Below are positions 1-9,700 of a DNA stretch of 64,000 bases, piece by piece; the stretch's first letter is position 1; every line of letters starts with the position of its first letter. Location: positions 561,684 to 625,683 of the forward strand of contig NZ_STGW01000001.1 in assembly GCF_004912195.1 (NCBI RefSeq). Reading direction: 5' to 3'. The stretch comes from Nocardioides caeni (GTDB lineage: Bacteria > Actinomycetota > Actinomycetes > Propionibacteriales > Nocardioidaceae). The notes under the pieces are model-generated. The model was not told the DNA's origin and ran no database searches. It worked only from the letters and a program-made list of their open reading frames with translations. A program made the position numbers and the translations under genes.

Positions 1-812
1 TCGCCCGATCGCTCGGCGCGCTGACCATCGGTGTGGTGACCCGTCCGTTCACCTTCGAGGGCGCCCGCCGCAAGAAGTCCGCCGACGAGGGCATCGAGCG
101 TCTCCGCGAGGAGGTCGACACCCTCATCGTCATCCCCAACGACCGGCTGCTGCAGATCTCCGACCGCAACGTGTCGATGCTCGACGCGTTCAAGCAGGCC
201 GACCAGGTCCTGCTCCAGGGCGTCTCCGGCATCACCGACCTGATCACGACGCCCGGTCTGATCAACGTCGACTTCGCCGACGTCAAGGCGGTCATGAGCA
301 ACGCCGGCTCCGCACTGATGGGCATCGGCTCCGCACGCGGTGAGGACCGGGCCCTGCAGGCCGCGGAGATGGCCATCAGCAGCCCGCTGCTCGAGGCGTC
401 GATCGACGGCGCGCACGGCGTGCTGCTCTCGATCGCCGGCGGCTCCGACCTCGGCATCTTCGAGATCAACGAGGCCGCCGCCATGGTCGCCGACGCGGTG
501 CACGAGGACGCCAACATCATCTTCGGCACGATCATCGACGACGCCCTGGGCGACGAGGTCCGGGTGACCGTCATCGCCGCCGGCTTCGACGGTGGCCTGC
601 CGAAGCGTCAGGAGAGCGCCGTACGACGCCCGCAGAGCGCCGCCCGTCCGGCCGCCGCCGCGACCTCCACGGCGCCCACGCCGGCCCGCGAGCCGGCCCC
701 GGCCCGTGAGCCCGCCCCCGCCGAGCCGCAGCCGGTGGGTGCGCGCACCGCGCCGGCGCCGATCCAGTTCGACGACGGCGACGAACTCGACGTCCCCGAC
801 TTTCTGAAGTAG
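1..812 (+). CDS. ftsZ: Cell division protein FtsZ, C-terminal part (5' end outside window)
   Basis: FtsZ is the tubulin-like GTPase that forms the cytokinetic ring. The reading frame is open from the left edge, so the gene is 5'-truncated by the window; the first ATG-like start inside it is not the real start. Visible parts are the end of the GTPase domain (ALTIGVVTRPF and onward), the second tubulin-like domain with the NVDFADVKAVM and AGSALMGIG motifs, a Pro/Ala-rich variable linker, and the conserved C-terminal peptide DELDVPDFLK that binds SepF and FtsZ-tethering partners. It is followed after only 3 bases by yfiH. The identification is certain; only the N-terminal GTP-binding part is missing. 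Confidence 0.98.
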   Translation, partial: ARSLGALTIGVVTRPFTFEGARRKKSADEGIERLREEVDTLIVIPNDRLLQISDRNVSMLDAFKQADQVLLQGVSGITDLITTPGLINVDFADVKAVMSNAGSALMGIGSARGEDRALQAAEMAISSPLLEASIDGAHGVLLSIAGGSDLGIFEINEAAAMVADAVHEDANIIFGTIIDDALGDEVRVTVIAAGFDGGLPKRQESAVRRPQSAARPAAAATSTAPTPAREPAPAREPAPAEPQPVGARTAPAPIQFDDGDELDVPDFLK

Positions 813-815
813 GGG

Positions 816-1553
816 ATGTACTCCTTCCGCACCTCACTCGGCCCCGTCGAGCTGGCCTTCACCGACCGGCTCGGCGGGGTCAGTGCTGCCCCCTGGGACA
901 GCCTGGACCTCGCTCTCGACGGCGACGGCCCGGCTGACGCGCGGTCGGAGAACCTGAGGCTCCTGCTCGACGACTTCGCGCCGGGCGACGAGCTCGCGGA
1001 CCTCCACCAGGTCCACGGTGCCGTCGTCGAGGTCGTCGAGGAGGCCCTCGGTGCGGACCGCCCCGACGCCGACGCCGTCGTGACCAGCACCTCGGGCCTG
1101 ACCCTCATGGTCCGCGCGGCCGACTGTGTGCCGGTGCTGCTCGCCGACCCCTGGTCGCGGGTGATCGGTGCCGCCCATGCCGGGCGCCTGGGCATGGTGC
1201 GCGGCGTCGTCCCCGCCACCGTCGCCCGGATGCGTGACCTCGGTGCCCGCGAGATCACCGCCTGGGTCGGGCCGCACATCTGCGGCGGCTGCTACGAGGT
1301 CCCCGCCGAGCTGCGCGAGGAGGTCGCCGTCGAGATCCCCGCCAGCCGGGCGACGACGACGTGGGACACCCCGGCGCTCGACATCGGAGCCGGGGTACGC
1401 GCGCAACTCGCTGCCGAGGGTGTCGAGGTCATCGACGCCGGCCGGTGCACCCGCGAGTCGCCCGACCTCTACTCCTACCGACGCGACGGCGCCGACGCCG
1501 GCCGCCAGGCCGGTGTCATCCGGCTCGCGCACGCCCTGGACGGTGGCCGATGA
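816..1553 (+). CDS. yfiH: YfiH/LACC1-family protein (polyphenol oxidase / purine nucleoside phosphorylase family)
   Basis: The 245-residue protein belongs to the YfiH/DUF152 family, whose members act as purine nucleoside phosphorylase/adenosine deaminase-type enzymes and were earlier called multicopper polyphenol oxidases. E. coli YfiH (PgeF) has also been linked to peptidoglycan editing. The family's metal-site residues are visible as His64 (DLHQVHG), Cys104 (ADCVPVL) and His121 (AHAGRLG), followed by GPHICGGCYEVP. The ATG lies 3 bases after the ftsZ stop, so the two are cotranscribed and probably translationally coupled, as in most actinobacteria. The stop overlaps the yggS start in an ATGA. 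Substrate here is unknown. Confidence 0.93.
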   Translation: MYSFRTSLGPVELAFTDRLGGVSAAPWDSLDLALDGDGPADARSENLRLLLDDFAPGDELADLHQVHGAVVEVVEEALGADRPDADAVVTSTSGLTLMVRAADCVPVLLADPWSRVIGAAHAGRLGMVRGVVPATVARMRDLGAREITAWVGPHICGGCYEVPAELREEVAVEIPASRATTTWDTPALDIGAGVRAQLAAEGVEVIDAGRCTRESPDLYSYRRDGADAGRQAGVIRLAHALDGGR

Positions 1554-2254
1554 GCACCGACCGCCGCCAGGAGCTCGCCGCCGGGCTGGGTGCCGTACGA
1601 TCCCGGATCGCCGCCGCCTGCGAAGCCGCCGGCCGGCCCGCGGACGACGTCCGGCTGGTCGTCGTCACCAAGTACTTCCCGGCCTCCGACGTCCGGATCC
1701 TCGCCGACCTCGGTGTCACCGACGTGGGCGAGAACCGCCACCAGGAGGCGGAGGCCAAGGCCGCGGAGTGTGCCGACCTCGACCTCCGGTGGCACTTCGT
1801 CGGCGGACTGCAGTCCAACAAGGCGGCCGCCGTCGCCCGCTACGCCGACGTCGTCGAGTCGGTCGACCGCCCAGGACTCCTCCCTCGGCTCGCCCGCGGT
1901 GCGGCCGACCGCGGCGCGACCCTCGACGTCCTCCTCCAGGTCAGCCTCGACCCGCCCGGCAGCGACCACCGCGCCGGCGCCGACCCTGCCGACCTGCTCG
2001 ACCTCGCCGACGCGACGACGGAGCACCCCGAGCTGCGCCTGGCCGGTCTGATGGCCGTCGCGCCCCTCGGCGAGGACCCCGCATCGGCGTTCGCGCGCCT
2101 CGGCGCCGTCAGGTCCGAATTCCTCGCGCGACACCACCCGGCTCAGGTCCTGTCGGCCGGGATGAGCAGCGACCTGGAGCAGGCGATCGCCGCCGGCGCG
2201 ACACACGTGCGCGTCGGCACCGCGGTCCTCGGAACGAGGCCTCGGGTCAAGTAA
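1550..2254 (+). CDS. yggS: YggS/PROSC-family pyridoxal phosphate homeostasis protein
   Basis: A 234-residue, single-domain PLP-binding protein with an alanine-racemase-like TIM barrel fold, thought to buffer cellular pyridoxal phosphate rather than catalyse a reaction. The PLP lysine is Lys41 in VVVTKYFP. Other family motifs are [26 protein letters not shown] and [12 protein letters not shown] near the C terminus. The ATG overlaps the yfiH stop in an ATGA, which decides this start over the longer open frame upstream. It sits between yfiH and sepF, the usual actinobacterial division-cluster position. Confidence 0.95.
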   Translation: MSTDRRQELAAGLGAVRSRIAAACEAAGRPADDVRLVVVTKYFPASDVRILADLGVTDVGENRHQEAEAKAAECADLDLRWHFVGGLQSNKAAAVARYADVVESVDRPGLLPRLARGAADRGATLDVLLQVSLDPPGSDHRAGADPADLLDLADATTEHPELRLAGLMAVAPLGEDPASAFARLGAVRSEFLARHHPAQVLSAGMSSDLEQAIAAGATHVRVGTAVLGTRPRVK

Positions 2255-2257
2255 TGT
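2252..2257 (+). promoter_or_regulatory. Possible -10 box for sepF
   Basis: TAATGT straddles the yggS stop codon and lies 56 bases ahead of the sepF ATG. No clear -35 box is seen. It could give sepF its own transcript, but this is a weak call based on the hexamer alone. Confidence 0.25.
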
Positions 2258-2312
2258 CCACAACACCACCAAAGGTCCTCGACGAGGGCCCACACCACGG
2301 AGGCAGACAGTC

Positions 2313-2819
2313 ATGAGCGGTGCGATGCGCAGGATCGGCGAGTACCTCGGCCTGCTGGAGGACACCGGGTATGACGACTACGACGACGAGGTGGTCGAGC
2401 GCTCACCCGCCCGCGAGCCGCGCGAGCCGCGCGAGCGCCGCCCCGTGCGCGCCGTACCGTCCGGCACCGTCGCCGACCTCGAGGAGCGCCGCCGGCCGAT
2501 GGCTGCCGCCCCCGAGCCCTCCCAGCCCACGGTCGCCGAGCTCTCCCGGATCACCACCCTCCACCCGACCACCTACAACGAGGCCCGGTCCGTCGGTGAG
2601 AGCTACCGCGAAGGCATCCCGGTGATCATGAACCTCACCGAGATGGACGACGCCGACGCCAAGCGTCTCGTCGACTTCGCCGCCGGCCTGATCTTCGCGA
2701 CCCGCGGGAGCATCGAGCGCGTCACCAACAAGGTCTTCCTGCTCTCCCCGCCGAACGTCACCGTCGCGGCCGAGGACAAGCAGCGCATCGCTGACGGTGG
2801 CTTCTTCAACCAGAGTTGA
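2313..2819 (+). CDS. sepF: Cell division protein SepF
   Basis: SepF (168 residues) binds the FtsZ C-terminal peptide and tethers the Z ring to the membrane, replacing FtsA in actinobacteria. The N-terminal [11 protein letters not shown] is the amphipathic membrane-targeting helix. Residues of about 25-75 form an Arg/Glu/Pro-rich linker, and about 80-165 form the SepF core ([21 protein letters not shown], then VDFAAGLIF and [10 protein letters not shown]). A GGAGG ribosome site precedes the ATG. The gene follows yggS after 58 bases. Confidence 0.97.
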   Translation: MSGAMRRIGEYLGLLEDTGYDDYDDEVVERSPAREPREPRERRPVRAVPSGTVADLEERRRPMAAAPEPSQPTVAELSRITTLHPTTYNEARSVGESYREGIPVIMNLTEMDDADAKRLVDFAAGLIFATRGSIERVTNKVFLLSPPNVTVAAEDKQRIADGGFFNQS

Positions 2820-2864
2820 GGAGCCTCGAGCTCAGGCTGCCCGGGTCTGGCTCGGGCTGCCCGA

Positions 2865-2870
2865 TAGATT
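2865..2870 (+). promoter_or_regulatory. -10 box of a predicted leaderless yggT transcript
   Basis: TAGATT is followed by exactly 6 bases and then the yggT GTG. This spacing would place the transcription start on or next to the start codon, so there would be no 5' leader and no ribosome site. No convincing -35 box is visible. Confidence 0.6.
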
Positions 2871-2876
2871 GATCCC

Positions 2877-3170
2877 GTGACGACTGCTGGCTGGATCATC
2901 GAGGGCGTGCTCTTCGCCTTCATCGCCTTCCTGTGGGTGCGATTCATCACCGACTGGGTGCAGGTGTTCGCGCGCACCTGGGAGCCGCGGGGCGTCGTCC
3001 TGGTCGGACTGGAGTTCGCCTACACGGTGACGGACCCGCCGATCCTCGGCCTGCGCAAGGTCATCAAGCCGGTCCGGATCGGCAACTTCGCGCTGGACCT
3101 CAGCTTCATCCTCGTGATGATCCTCGCCTACGTCCTGTTGAGCGTGAATCGGGCGACGCTGCTCGGCTGA
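2877..3170 (+). CDS. yggT: YggT-family membrane protein
   Basis: A 97-residue integral membrane protein of the YggT family, with one hydrophobic segment near residues 5-25 and a second near 70-93. The segment between them carries the family's TDPPILGLRKVIKP sequence. The family's job is not settled; it lies in division clusters between sepF and divIVA across Gram-positive bacteria. The GTG start sits 6 bases behind a TAGATT box, so the mRNA is probably leaderless. Confidence 0.9.
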   Translation: MTTAGWIIEGVLFAFIAFLWVRFITDWVQVFARTWEPRGVVLVGLEFAYTVTDPPILGLRKVIKPVRIGNFALDLSFILVMILAYVLLSVNRATLLG

Positions 3171-3281
3171 GGGTTCCCACCAGACCCCCGCTCGACCGTC
3201 CTGTCACGTCTGTCCCAACAATCACGGGTGTTCCTGATGCGGGCATTGCCCATCCAGGCGCTAAGGTTCGGTACGGAAGAT

Positions 3282-3308
3282 TCGACACCGTGTCCGTCGA
3301 CACCGTGT
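3282..3308 (+). repeat. Tandem 12-bp direct repeat upstream of divIVA
   Basis: TCGACACCGTGT occurs at 3282-3293 and again at 3297-3308, 15 bases apart start to start, 30 to 56 bases ahead of the divIVA ATG. The spacing, about one and a half helix turns, and the position would suit a regulator site or a 5' leader element. No known regulator motif was recognised. Confidence 0.5.
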
Positions 3309-3337
3309 TCCCGAACTTTGCGAAGATAGGTGAGGTC

Positions 3338-4105
3338 ATGCCGCTGACGCCTGAGGACGTGAGCAACAAGCGCTTTACGCCGGTCCGGCTGCGCGAGGGC
3401 TACGACATGGGCGAGGTCGACCAGTTCCTGGATGAGGTGGAGGCCGAGCTGGCACGCCTCACCCAGGAGAACGACGACCTGCGCGCCAAGCTGGCCGCCG
3501 CCCAGTCGGGTACGTCGTCCTTCGAGGCCCCGACGCTCGCGCCGGTTCCCGAGGTCGTCGTCCCGGAGCCGACGCCCCAGCCGGCCCCGGTCGAGGTCGC
3601 CACCGTGGTGCCGGCCGCGCCCGCCGCTCCCGTCGAGGCAGGCGTCGAGACGATCCGCGTCGAGACCGTCCCCGAGGCGTCCAACGCCGCTGCCCGTCTG
3701 CTCGAGATCGCCACCCGCAACGCCGACGAGCTCGTCGAGGACGCGAAGAACGAGGCCGACAAGATCGTCGGCGAGGCGCGCACCAAGTCCGAGCGCCTCG
3801 AGTCCGAGGCGAAGGTCAAGGCCGACCGGCTCGAGTCGGATGCCCGCACCCGCGCCGAGATGCTCGACAGCGAGACCGCCGAGCGTCGCACCCAGCTCTT
3901 CGGCGACCTGGAGCGCGAGCGCGACAAGCTGTCGGCCGAGGTCGAGACGCTGCGCTCCTTCGAGCGGGAGTACCGCTCGCGGCTCAAGAGCTACTTCACC
4001 CAGCAGCTCGAGTCCCTGCAGACGCCCGGCGACACGCTGGCCCCCGCCGAGGAGGCTCCGGCGCCCAAGCGGCTGCGGTCCATCCTCGGTGAGGAAGAGG
4101 CCTGA
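3338..4105 (+). CDS. divIVA: DivIVA/Wag31-family polar growth protein
   Basis: A 255-residue coiled-coil scaffold that marks negatively curved membrane at poles and septa and directs apical growth in actinobacteria. The DivIVA domain spans residues 1-60 (MPLTPEDVSNKRFTPVRLREGY, then DMGEVDQFLDEVE). A Pro/Val/Ala-rich linker covers about 65-125. A long coiled coil of heptad-like ADRLESDARTRAEML character covers about 125-235. The start is the ATG at 3338 because the domain begins there; the open frame upstream is not coding. It is followed by a strong terminator hairpin, so it ends the division transcript. Confidence 0.96.
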   Translation: MPLTPEDVSNKRFTPVRLREGYDMGEVDQFLDEVEAELARLTQENDDLRAKLAAAQSGTSSFEAPTLAPVPEVVVPEPTPQPAPVEVATVVPAAPAAPVEAGVETIRVETVPEASNAAARLLEIATRNADELVEDAKNEADKIVGEARTKSERLESEAKVKADRLESDARTRAEMLDSETAERRTQLFGDLERERDKLSAEVETLRSFEREYRSRLKSYFTQQLESLQTPGDTLAPAEEAPAPKRLRSILGEEEA

Positions 4106-4156
4106 TCCTCTCGCGCTGAGAGTCGCCTGCCTCCGGGCAGGCCAGGACATCACCGG

Positions 4157-4190
4157 CACCGGCCGGCCCGCTTCGGCGGGCCGGCCGGTG
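4157..4190 (+). terminator. Perfect 15-bp hairpin terminator after divIVA
   Basis: The arm CACCGGCCGGCCCGC (4157-4171) and its exact complement (4176-4190) flank a TTCG tetraloop. There is no T tract after it, which is usual for actinobacterial intrinsic terminators. It lies 51 bases after the divIVA stop. Confidence 0.85.
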
Positions 4191-4314
4191 TTGCGTGGTG
4201 CCGGCAGGGGCGTCTCTCGCCGGTGAGCCTGCTTGGAGTGCACTCCGTCAGCCGCTACCCTCCCTGCACGGCTGCGGTCCGCCGATCGCGCGTCGCCCGC
4301 TTCGAGGAGCACCC

Positions 4315-5136
4315 ATGGTTCGCAGTACGAAGAAGTCGCTCGCCACGGCCGCACGCAAGCTGATCCGCCCCCGCAAGGACGCGGAGCCGGCGAAGTCGGG
4401 GGCTGCGAAGAAGGCCGCGCCCGCCAAGAAGGCTGCCCCTGCGAAGGCGAACGCAGCGAGGAGCGGCGCCGCCCGAGGGACGAGGGCGAGCGGCGGCGAC
4501 GAGCAAGAAGCCGCGCGAGCGAAGCGAGCGCAGAAGGCCGCTCCCGCGAAGAAGGCGGCTCCCGCGAAGAAGGCTGCTCCCGCGAAGAAGGCAGCGCCCG
4601 CCAAGAAGGCAGCGCCCGCGAAGAAGGCCGCGCCCGCGCAGAAGGCGGCGCCCGCGAAGAAGGCGGCTCCCGCGAAGCAGGCCGCTCCCGCGAAGAAGGC
4701 GGCCCCCGCGAAGAAGGCGGCTCCCGCGAAGAAGGCCGCGCCGTCGGCCCTCGTCGTCCTCGAGGGCGAGGCCCAGTGGTCGAAGGAGGAGCTGGCCGAG
4801 CTCCTCCAGGAGCTGCACGAGCAGCGGACCAAGAGCGCGCAGATCCTCGAGGAGCAGGAGGCCGACCTCAGCGGCCTGCTGCGCGACTCCGGAGACGGAG
4901 CCGGCCAGGACCAGGCCGACCTCGGCGCGACCAGCTTCGAGCGTGACCACGAGCTGACGGTCCTCAACAGCGAGCGCGAGAAGGTCGCCCAGATCGACCG
5001 GGCGCTGGCGCGGATCGACGACGGCACCTACGGCGTCTGCGAGTCGTGTGGCAACCCGATCGGCAAGATGCGGCTCATGGCCTTTCCCCGTGCCACACTG
5101 TGCCTGCCATGCAAGCAGCGCGAGGAACGCCGGTAG
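4315..5136 (+). CDS. DksA/TraR-type zinc-finger protein with a histone H1-like Lys/Ala/Pro tail
   Basis: The 273-residue protein has two parts. The C-terminal part (about 165-273) is a DksA/TraR-family fold: an acidic helical hairpin (LEEQEADLSGLLRDSGD) and a zinc finger with cysteines 242, 245, 263 and 266 (CESC ... CLPC). The N-terminal part (about 20-160) is a low-complexity basic tail of AAPAKK hexapeptide repeats, like histone H1 and mycobacterial HupB tails. DksA relatives act in the secondary channel of RNA polymerase; the tail suggests added DNA or RNA binding, which is inference. A segment of different composition (residues about 44-74, nt 4445-4535) interrupts the repeats. The start at 4315 follows a GAGGAG site. 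Its 3' end overlaps lspA by 28 bases. Confidence 0.85.
   Translation: MVRSTKKSLATAARKLIRPRKDAEPAKSGAAKKAAPAKKAAPAKANAARSGAARGTRASGGDEQEAARAKRAQKAAPAKKAAPAKKAAPAKKAAPAKKAAPAKKAAPAQKAAPAKKAAPAKQAAPAKKAAPAKKAAPAKKAAPSALVVLEGEAQWSKEELAELLQELHEQRTKSAQILEEQEADLSGLLRDSGDGAGQDQADLGATSFERDHELTVLNSEREKVAQIDRALARIDDGTYGVCESCGNPIGKMRLMAFPRATLCLPCKQREERR
4538..4741 (+). repeat. In-frame tandem repeat of an 18-bp unit (AAPAKK)
   Basis: About eleven copies of an 18-base unit close to AAGGCGGCTCCCGCGAAG encode AAPAKK hexapeptides, with synonymous changes among copies and two K-to-Q variants. The array lies inside the DksA-like gene and is likely variable in copy number between strains. Confidence 0.9.
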
Positions 5137-5672
5137 ACGACCGCGACGACCCCGGCTCGGCCCCGACCGGACTGCTCGCGTCGTCCCGCACCTGGCTCCT
5201 GTTCGTCGCTGTCGCGGGCATGCTCCTGGCCGTCGACCAGGTCACGAAGGTGCTCGCTGTCCGCCATCTCACCGACGAGCCCGACGTACCGGTGGTGGGG
5301 GAGCTGCTGCAGCTCCACCTGACCTACAACCCCGGCGCCGCCTTCAGCCTCGGCACCCGTTTCACTGTCGTCCTGGCCTGTCTGGCGTGCGCGGCGACCG
5401 TGGTGGTGCTGTGGTTGAGCCTGCGGCTGCGGAGCAGGCTGTGGGCCGTCGGCCTCGGATTCCTGCTGGCCGGGATCGGCGGCAACCTGATCGATCGCCT
5501 GTTCCGTGACCCCGGACCGTTCCGGGGTCACGTCGTCGACTTCCTCATGCTGCCGAACTGGCCGGTCTTCAACGTCGCCGACATCTGCATCAACGTCGGT
5601 GTCGGCCTCATCCTGATCCAGGTGTTCCGGGGGATCCAGCTCGATGGCAGCCGGGTCGAGGTCGAGAAGTGA
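5109..5672 (+). CDS. lspA: Lipoprotein signal peptidase (signal peptidase II)
   Basis: LspA (187 residues) is the membrane aspartic protease that cleaves the signal peptide of diacylated prolipoproteins, acting after Lgt, which is also encoded in this window. Four transmembrane segments are visible. The catalytic aspartates lie in GGNLIDRLF and [11 protein letters not shown], and [11 protein letters not shown] is the other conserved block. The ATG at 5109 lies inside the preceding gene (28-base overlap) and is the first start in frame that gives the full first helix, with a 25-residue hydrophilic N-terminal extension. The stop overlaps the rluD GTG. Confidence 0.96.
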   Translation: MQAARGTPVDDRDDPGSAPTGLLASSRTWLLFVAVAGMLLAVDQVTKVLAVRHLTDEPDVPVVGELLQLHLTYNPGAAFSLGTRFTVVLACLACAATVVVLWLSLRLRSRLWAVGLGFLLAGIGGNLIDRLFRDPGPFRGHVVDFLMLPNWPVFNVADICINVGVGLILIQVFRGIQLDGSRVEVEK

Positions 5673-6610
5673 GCGGCACGGTCGACCACCGCAGCCTCGC
5701 GGTCCCGGAGAGCCTGGAGGGTGAGCGGATCGACGTCGTCATGGCGCAGCTCTTCGGTGTCTCGCGGACCCGGGCCGTCGAGCTGATCACCGACGGCCGG
5801 GTGCGGCTCGATCGGGCAGTGGTGTCCGGCAAGAGCGAGCGGGTCCTCGGCGGCGCCGTCCTCGACGTCGAGATCCCCGCCGAGGCCGATCCGCTCGAGG
5901 TCGTGCCCGAGCTCGTCGAGGGCATCAGGATCATCCACGACGACGACGCCATCGTCGTGATCGACAAGCCTGTCGGCGTCGCTGTCCACCCCTCGCCGGG
6001 TTGGCGCGGTCCGACGGTGGTGGGGCACCTCGCCGGTGCCGGCTTCCGGATCTCGACCTCCGGGGCCAAGGAGCGCGAGGGCATCGTGCAGCGCCTCGAC
6101 GTCGGCACCTCGGGCGTCATGGTCATCGCGAAGTCCGAGCACGCCTACTCGTTGCTCAAGAACGCCTTCCGGCAGCGGACCGTCGACAAGACCTACCACG
6201 CGCTGGTCCAGGGGCACCCGGACCCGCTGGAGGGCACCATCGACGCGCCGATCGGCCGGCACCCGAGGTTCGACTACAAGTTTGCCGTCATGGAGGACGG
6301 GCGCCACAGCGTCACGCACTACGAGACGCTCGAGGCGCACCGCTTCGCGAGCCTGCTGCAGATCCACCTCGAGACCGGCCGCACCCACCAGATCCGGGTC
6401 CACATGAGCGCCCTGAAGCACCCCTGCGTCGGCGACATCACCTACGGCGCCGACCCGGTGCTGGCCCGCCGCGTGGGCCTCGAGCGCCAGTGGCTGCACG
6501 CCGTGAAGCTCGGGTTCGAGCACCCGGAGACGGGCAGCTACGTCGAGTACGAGTCGTCGTACCCCGACGACCTGGCGCAGGCCCTCGAGGTCGTCCGCAC
6601 CACACACTGA
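5669..6610 (+). CDS. rluD: RluA/RluD-family 23S rRNA pseudouridine synthase
   Basis: The 313-residue enzyme isomerises uridines to pseudouridine in large-subunit rRNA. It has an N-terminal S4 RNA-binding domain (about 14-75; [16 protein letters not shown]) and a pseudouridine synthase domain with the catalytic aspartate Asp144 in [11 protein letters not shown] and the later block [13 protein letters not shown]. The GTG start overlaps the lspA stop (GTGA), so it is translationally coupled to lspA, a very common pairing. Exact target positions cannot be read from sequence; the RluD name rests on family and context. Confidence 0.93.
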   Translation: MSGTVDHRSLAVPESLEGERIDVVMAQLFGVSRTRAVELITDGRVRLDRAVVSGKSERVLGGAVLDVEIPAEADPLEVVPELVEGIRIIHDDDAIVVIDKPVGVAVHPSPGWRGPTVVGHLAGAGFRISTSGAKEREGIVQRLDVGTSGVMVIAKSEHAYSLLKNAFRQRTVDKTYHALVQGHPDPLEGTIDAPIGRHPRFDYKFAVMEDGRHSVTHYETLEAHRFASLLQIHLETGRTHQIRVHMSALKHPCVGDITYGADPVLARRVGLERQWLHAVKLGFEHPETGSYVEYESSYPDDLAQALEVVRTTH

Positions 6611-6707
6611 GCACCTCCGCCCGGCCCTCTGCTCGCCCCCTCTGCTCGACCCTGCTCAGGGACCGGACTGTCGGAGGTGCCTGCCACGATCACTCCAACG
6701 GGTCGCG

Positions 6708-6713
6708 TACGCT
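6708..6713 (+). promoter_or_regulatory. Possible -10 box for dnaE
   Basis: TACGCT lies in the 171-base gap before dnaE, 68 bases ahead of the ATG. No clear -35 element is seen. A 9-bp inverted repeat (GCACCTCCG at 6611-6619, complement at 6672-6680) brackets the gap's start. Confidence 0.3.
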
Positions 6714-6781
6714 GATCTCCTTCCCCGACTGACAGCACATCGACCGTCCACCACGAGTTCCCGCGAGGAGTCAGACCACAG

Positions 6782-9700
6782 ATGGCAGCCGGTTCCGGGG
6801 GGTCGGACTTCGTCCACCTGCACGTCCACACCGAGTACTCCATGCTCGACGGCGCCTCGCTGCTCGACGGGCTGTTCACCCGGACGCGCGACCTGGGCAT
6901 GACATCGATCGCGATGACCGACCACGGCAACCTCCACGGTGCCTACGACTTCTACTCCAAGGCCAAGAAGTACGACGTCAAGCCGATCATCGGCATCGAG
7001 GCCTACGTCACGCCGGGGACCCCGCGGGGCGAGCGCCGGCGGGTCCGCTGGGGCAAGGGTGACCTGGCCGAGGAGGGTGGCGACGACGTCGCCGGCGGCG
7101 GCGCCTACACCCACATGACGATGTGGGCCGAGTCGACGGAGGGCATGCACAACCTCTTCCGGCTGTCGTCGCGCTCCAGCCTCGAGGGCTACTACTTCAA
7201 GCCCCGGATGGACAAGGAGATCCTCGCCGAGCACAGCAAGGGCCTCATCGTCTCGACGGGCTGTCCCAGCGGTGCGATCCAGACCCGGCTGCGCCTGGGG
7301 CAGTACGACGAGGCCCTGCGCGAGGCCGGCGAGCTGCAGGAGATCTTCGGCAAGGACAACGTCTTCCTCGAGCTGATGGACCACGGCATCTCCATCGAGA
7401 AGCGGGTGCGCGACGACCTGCTGCGCCTGGGCCGGGAGATGGGCATCCCGCCGATCGCCACCAACGACTCGCACTACAACAACCCCGAGGACGCCGACGC
7501 CCACGACGCCCTGATCTGCGTCGCGTCGGGCAAGCGCCTCTCCGACACCAACCGCCTCAAGTTCGACGGTGGCGGCTACTACATCAAGTCGGCCGCCGAG
7601 ATGCGGGAGCTGTGGGCCGACCGCTTCGGGATGCCCGAGGCGTGCGACAACACGGTCGCGATCGCCGAGCGCTGCGAGGTGGAGTTCAACGAGAACACCG
7701 GCGGCTACATGGCCAAGGCCGACATCCCGGCGGGGGAGACCGAGGACACCTGGTTCCGCAAGGAGGTCTGGCGCGGCATCGAGTCCCGCTACCCGGGCGA
7801 CCGGCTGACCCAGGAGGTCAAGGACCGCGTCGAGATGGAGCTCTCCGTCGTCGCCCAGAAGGGCTACTGCGGCTACTTCCTCGTGGTCGCCGACTTCATC
7901 AACTGGTCCAAGGACAACGGCATCCGGGTCGGACCGGGTCGTGGCTCGGGAGCGGGCTCGATCGCCGCCTACGCACTGCGGATCACCGACCTGTGCCCGC
8001 TGGAGCACGGCCTCTACTTCGAGCGCTTCCTCAACCCCGAGCGTCCCTCGATGCCCGACTTCGACATCGACTTCGACGACGCCCGTCGTGGTGAGGTCAT
8101 CCAGTACGTCTCGGAGAAGTACGGCGCCGAGCGGGTCTGCCAGATCGCGACCTTCGGGCGGCTGAAGTCCAAGGCCGCGATCAAGGACGCCGCGCGGGTG
8201 CTCGACCACGGCTTCGCGATCGGCGACAAGATCACCAAGGCGATGCCGCCCGACGTGATGGGCAAGGGCGTCCCGCTCAAGGAGATCTTCAACCCCGAGC
8301 ACAAGCGCTACAACGACGGCGGCGAGTTCCGCGCGCTCTACGAGCAGGACAGCGACGTCCGCACGATCTACCAGACGGCGCTCGGCCTCGAGGGCCAGAT
8401 CCGCAACTGGGGCGTGCACGCCGCCGGCGTGATCATGTCCAGTGAGCCGCTGCTGGACATCGTGCCGATCATGGCCCGTCCTCAGGACGGCGCGGTCATC
8501 ACCCAGTTCGACTACCCGATGTGCGAGTCGCTCGGGCTGGTCAAGATGGACTTCCTGGGCCTGTCCAACCTGCGCATCCTCGAGGACGCGCTCGTCAACA
8601 TCAAGGCCAACAAGGGCGAGGACGTCGTCCTCGAGGAGCTGCCGTTCGACGACCGCGCGACCTATGAGCTGATGGGCCGCGGTGACACCCTCGGCGTGTT
8701 CCAGCTCGATGGTGGCGGCATGCGGGCGCTGCTGCGCTCGATGCTCCCTGACAAGTTCGCCGACATCACGGCCGTCTCGGCGCTCTACCGGCCGGGCCCG
8801 ATGGGTGCCGACTCGCACAACAAGTACGCCCACCGCAAGAACGGCCGCCAGCCGATCGACTACATCCACCCGGCGCTCGCCGAGGCCCTGGAACCGGTGC
8901 TGGGCGAGACCTACGGCCTGATCGTCTATCAGGAGCAGGTGATGGCGATCGCGCAGGTGCTCGCCGGCTTCTCCCTGGGCGCCGCCGACAACATGCGTCG
9001 CGCGATGGGCAAGAAGAAGAAGGAGGAGCTGGACAAGCAGTACGCCGGCTTCGAGGCCGGCATGCAGGAGCGCGGCTATCCCCAGGATGCGATCACGACG
9101 CTCTGGGACATCCTGCTCCCGTTCGCCGACTACGCCTTCAACAAGTCGCACTCCGCCGCCTACGGCGTCATCACCTACTGGACCGCCTACCTCAAGGCCA
9201 ACTACCCGACCGAATACATGGCCGCGCTCCTGACGTCCGTCAAGGACGACAAGGACAAGATGGCGATCTACCTCAACGAGTGCCGCCGGATGAAGATCCA
9301 GGTGCTCCCTCCCGACGTCAACGAGTCCGCCCACAACTTCACCGCCGTCGACCGCGACATCCGCTTCGGCCTCACCGCCATCCGCAACGTCGGGTCCAAT
9401 GTCGTCGACGGGATCGTGGAGGCGCGCACGGAGAAGTCCCGCTTCGCCGACTTCAACGACTTCCTGTCGAAGGTGCCCGCCACCGTCTGCAACAAGCGCG
9501 TCATCGACTCGCTCATCAAGGCCGGCGCCTACGACGACATGAAGCACAAGCGGCGGGCGCTGGTCGCGATCCACGAGACCGCGGTCGACCAGTACGTCGA
9601 CATCAAGCGCAACGAGGCGATCGGCCAGGACTCGCTCTTCGCGGGCCTGGGCGACGAGGGTGCCGACGACGCAGGCTTCGGCGGGTTCGGCGTGACGGTG

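Noticed and set aside
2933..3337. N-terminal extension of divIVA from an upstream start
   Set aside because: The frame there overlaps yggT and has no DivIVA-like sequence; the conserved domain begins at the ATG at 3338.
4538..4741. Short tandem repeats as a possible non-coding minisatellite
   Set aside because: The 18-base period keeps the frame and encodes AAPAKK hexapeptides inside an otherwise well-supported protein.
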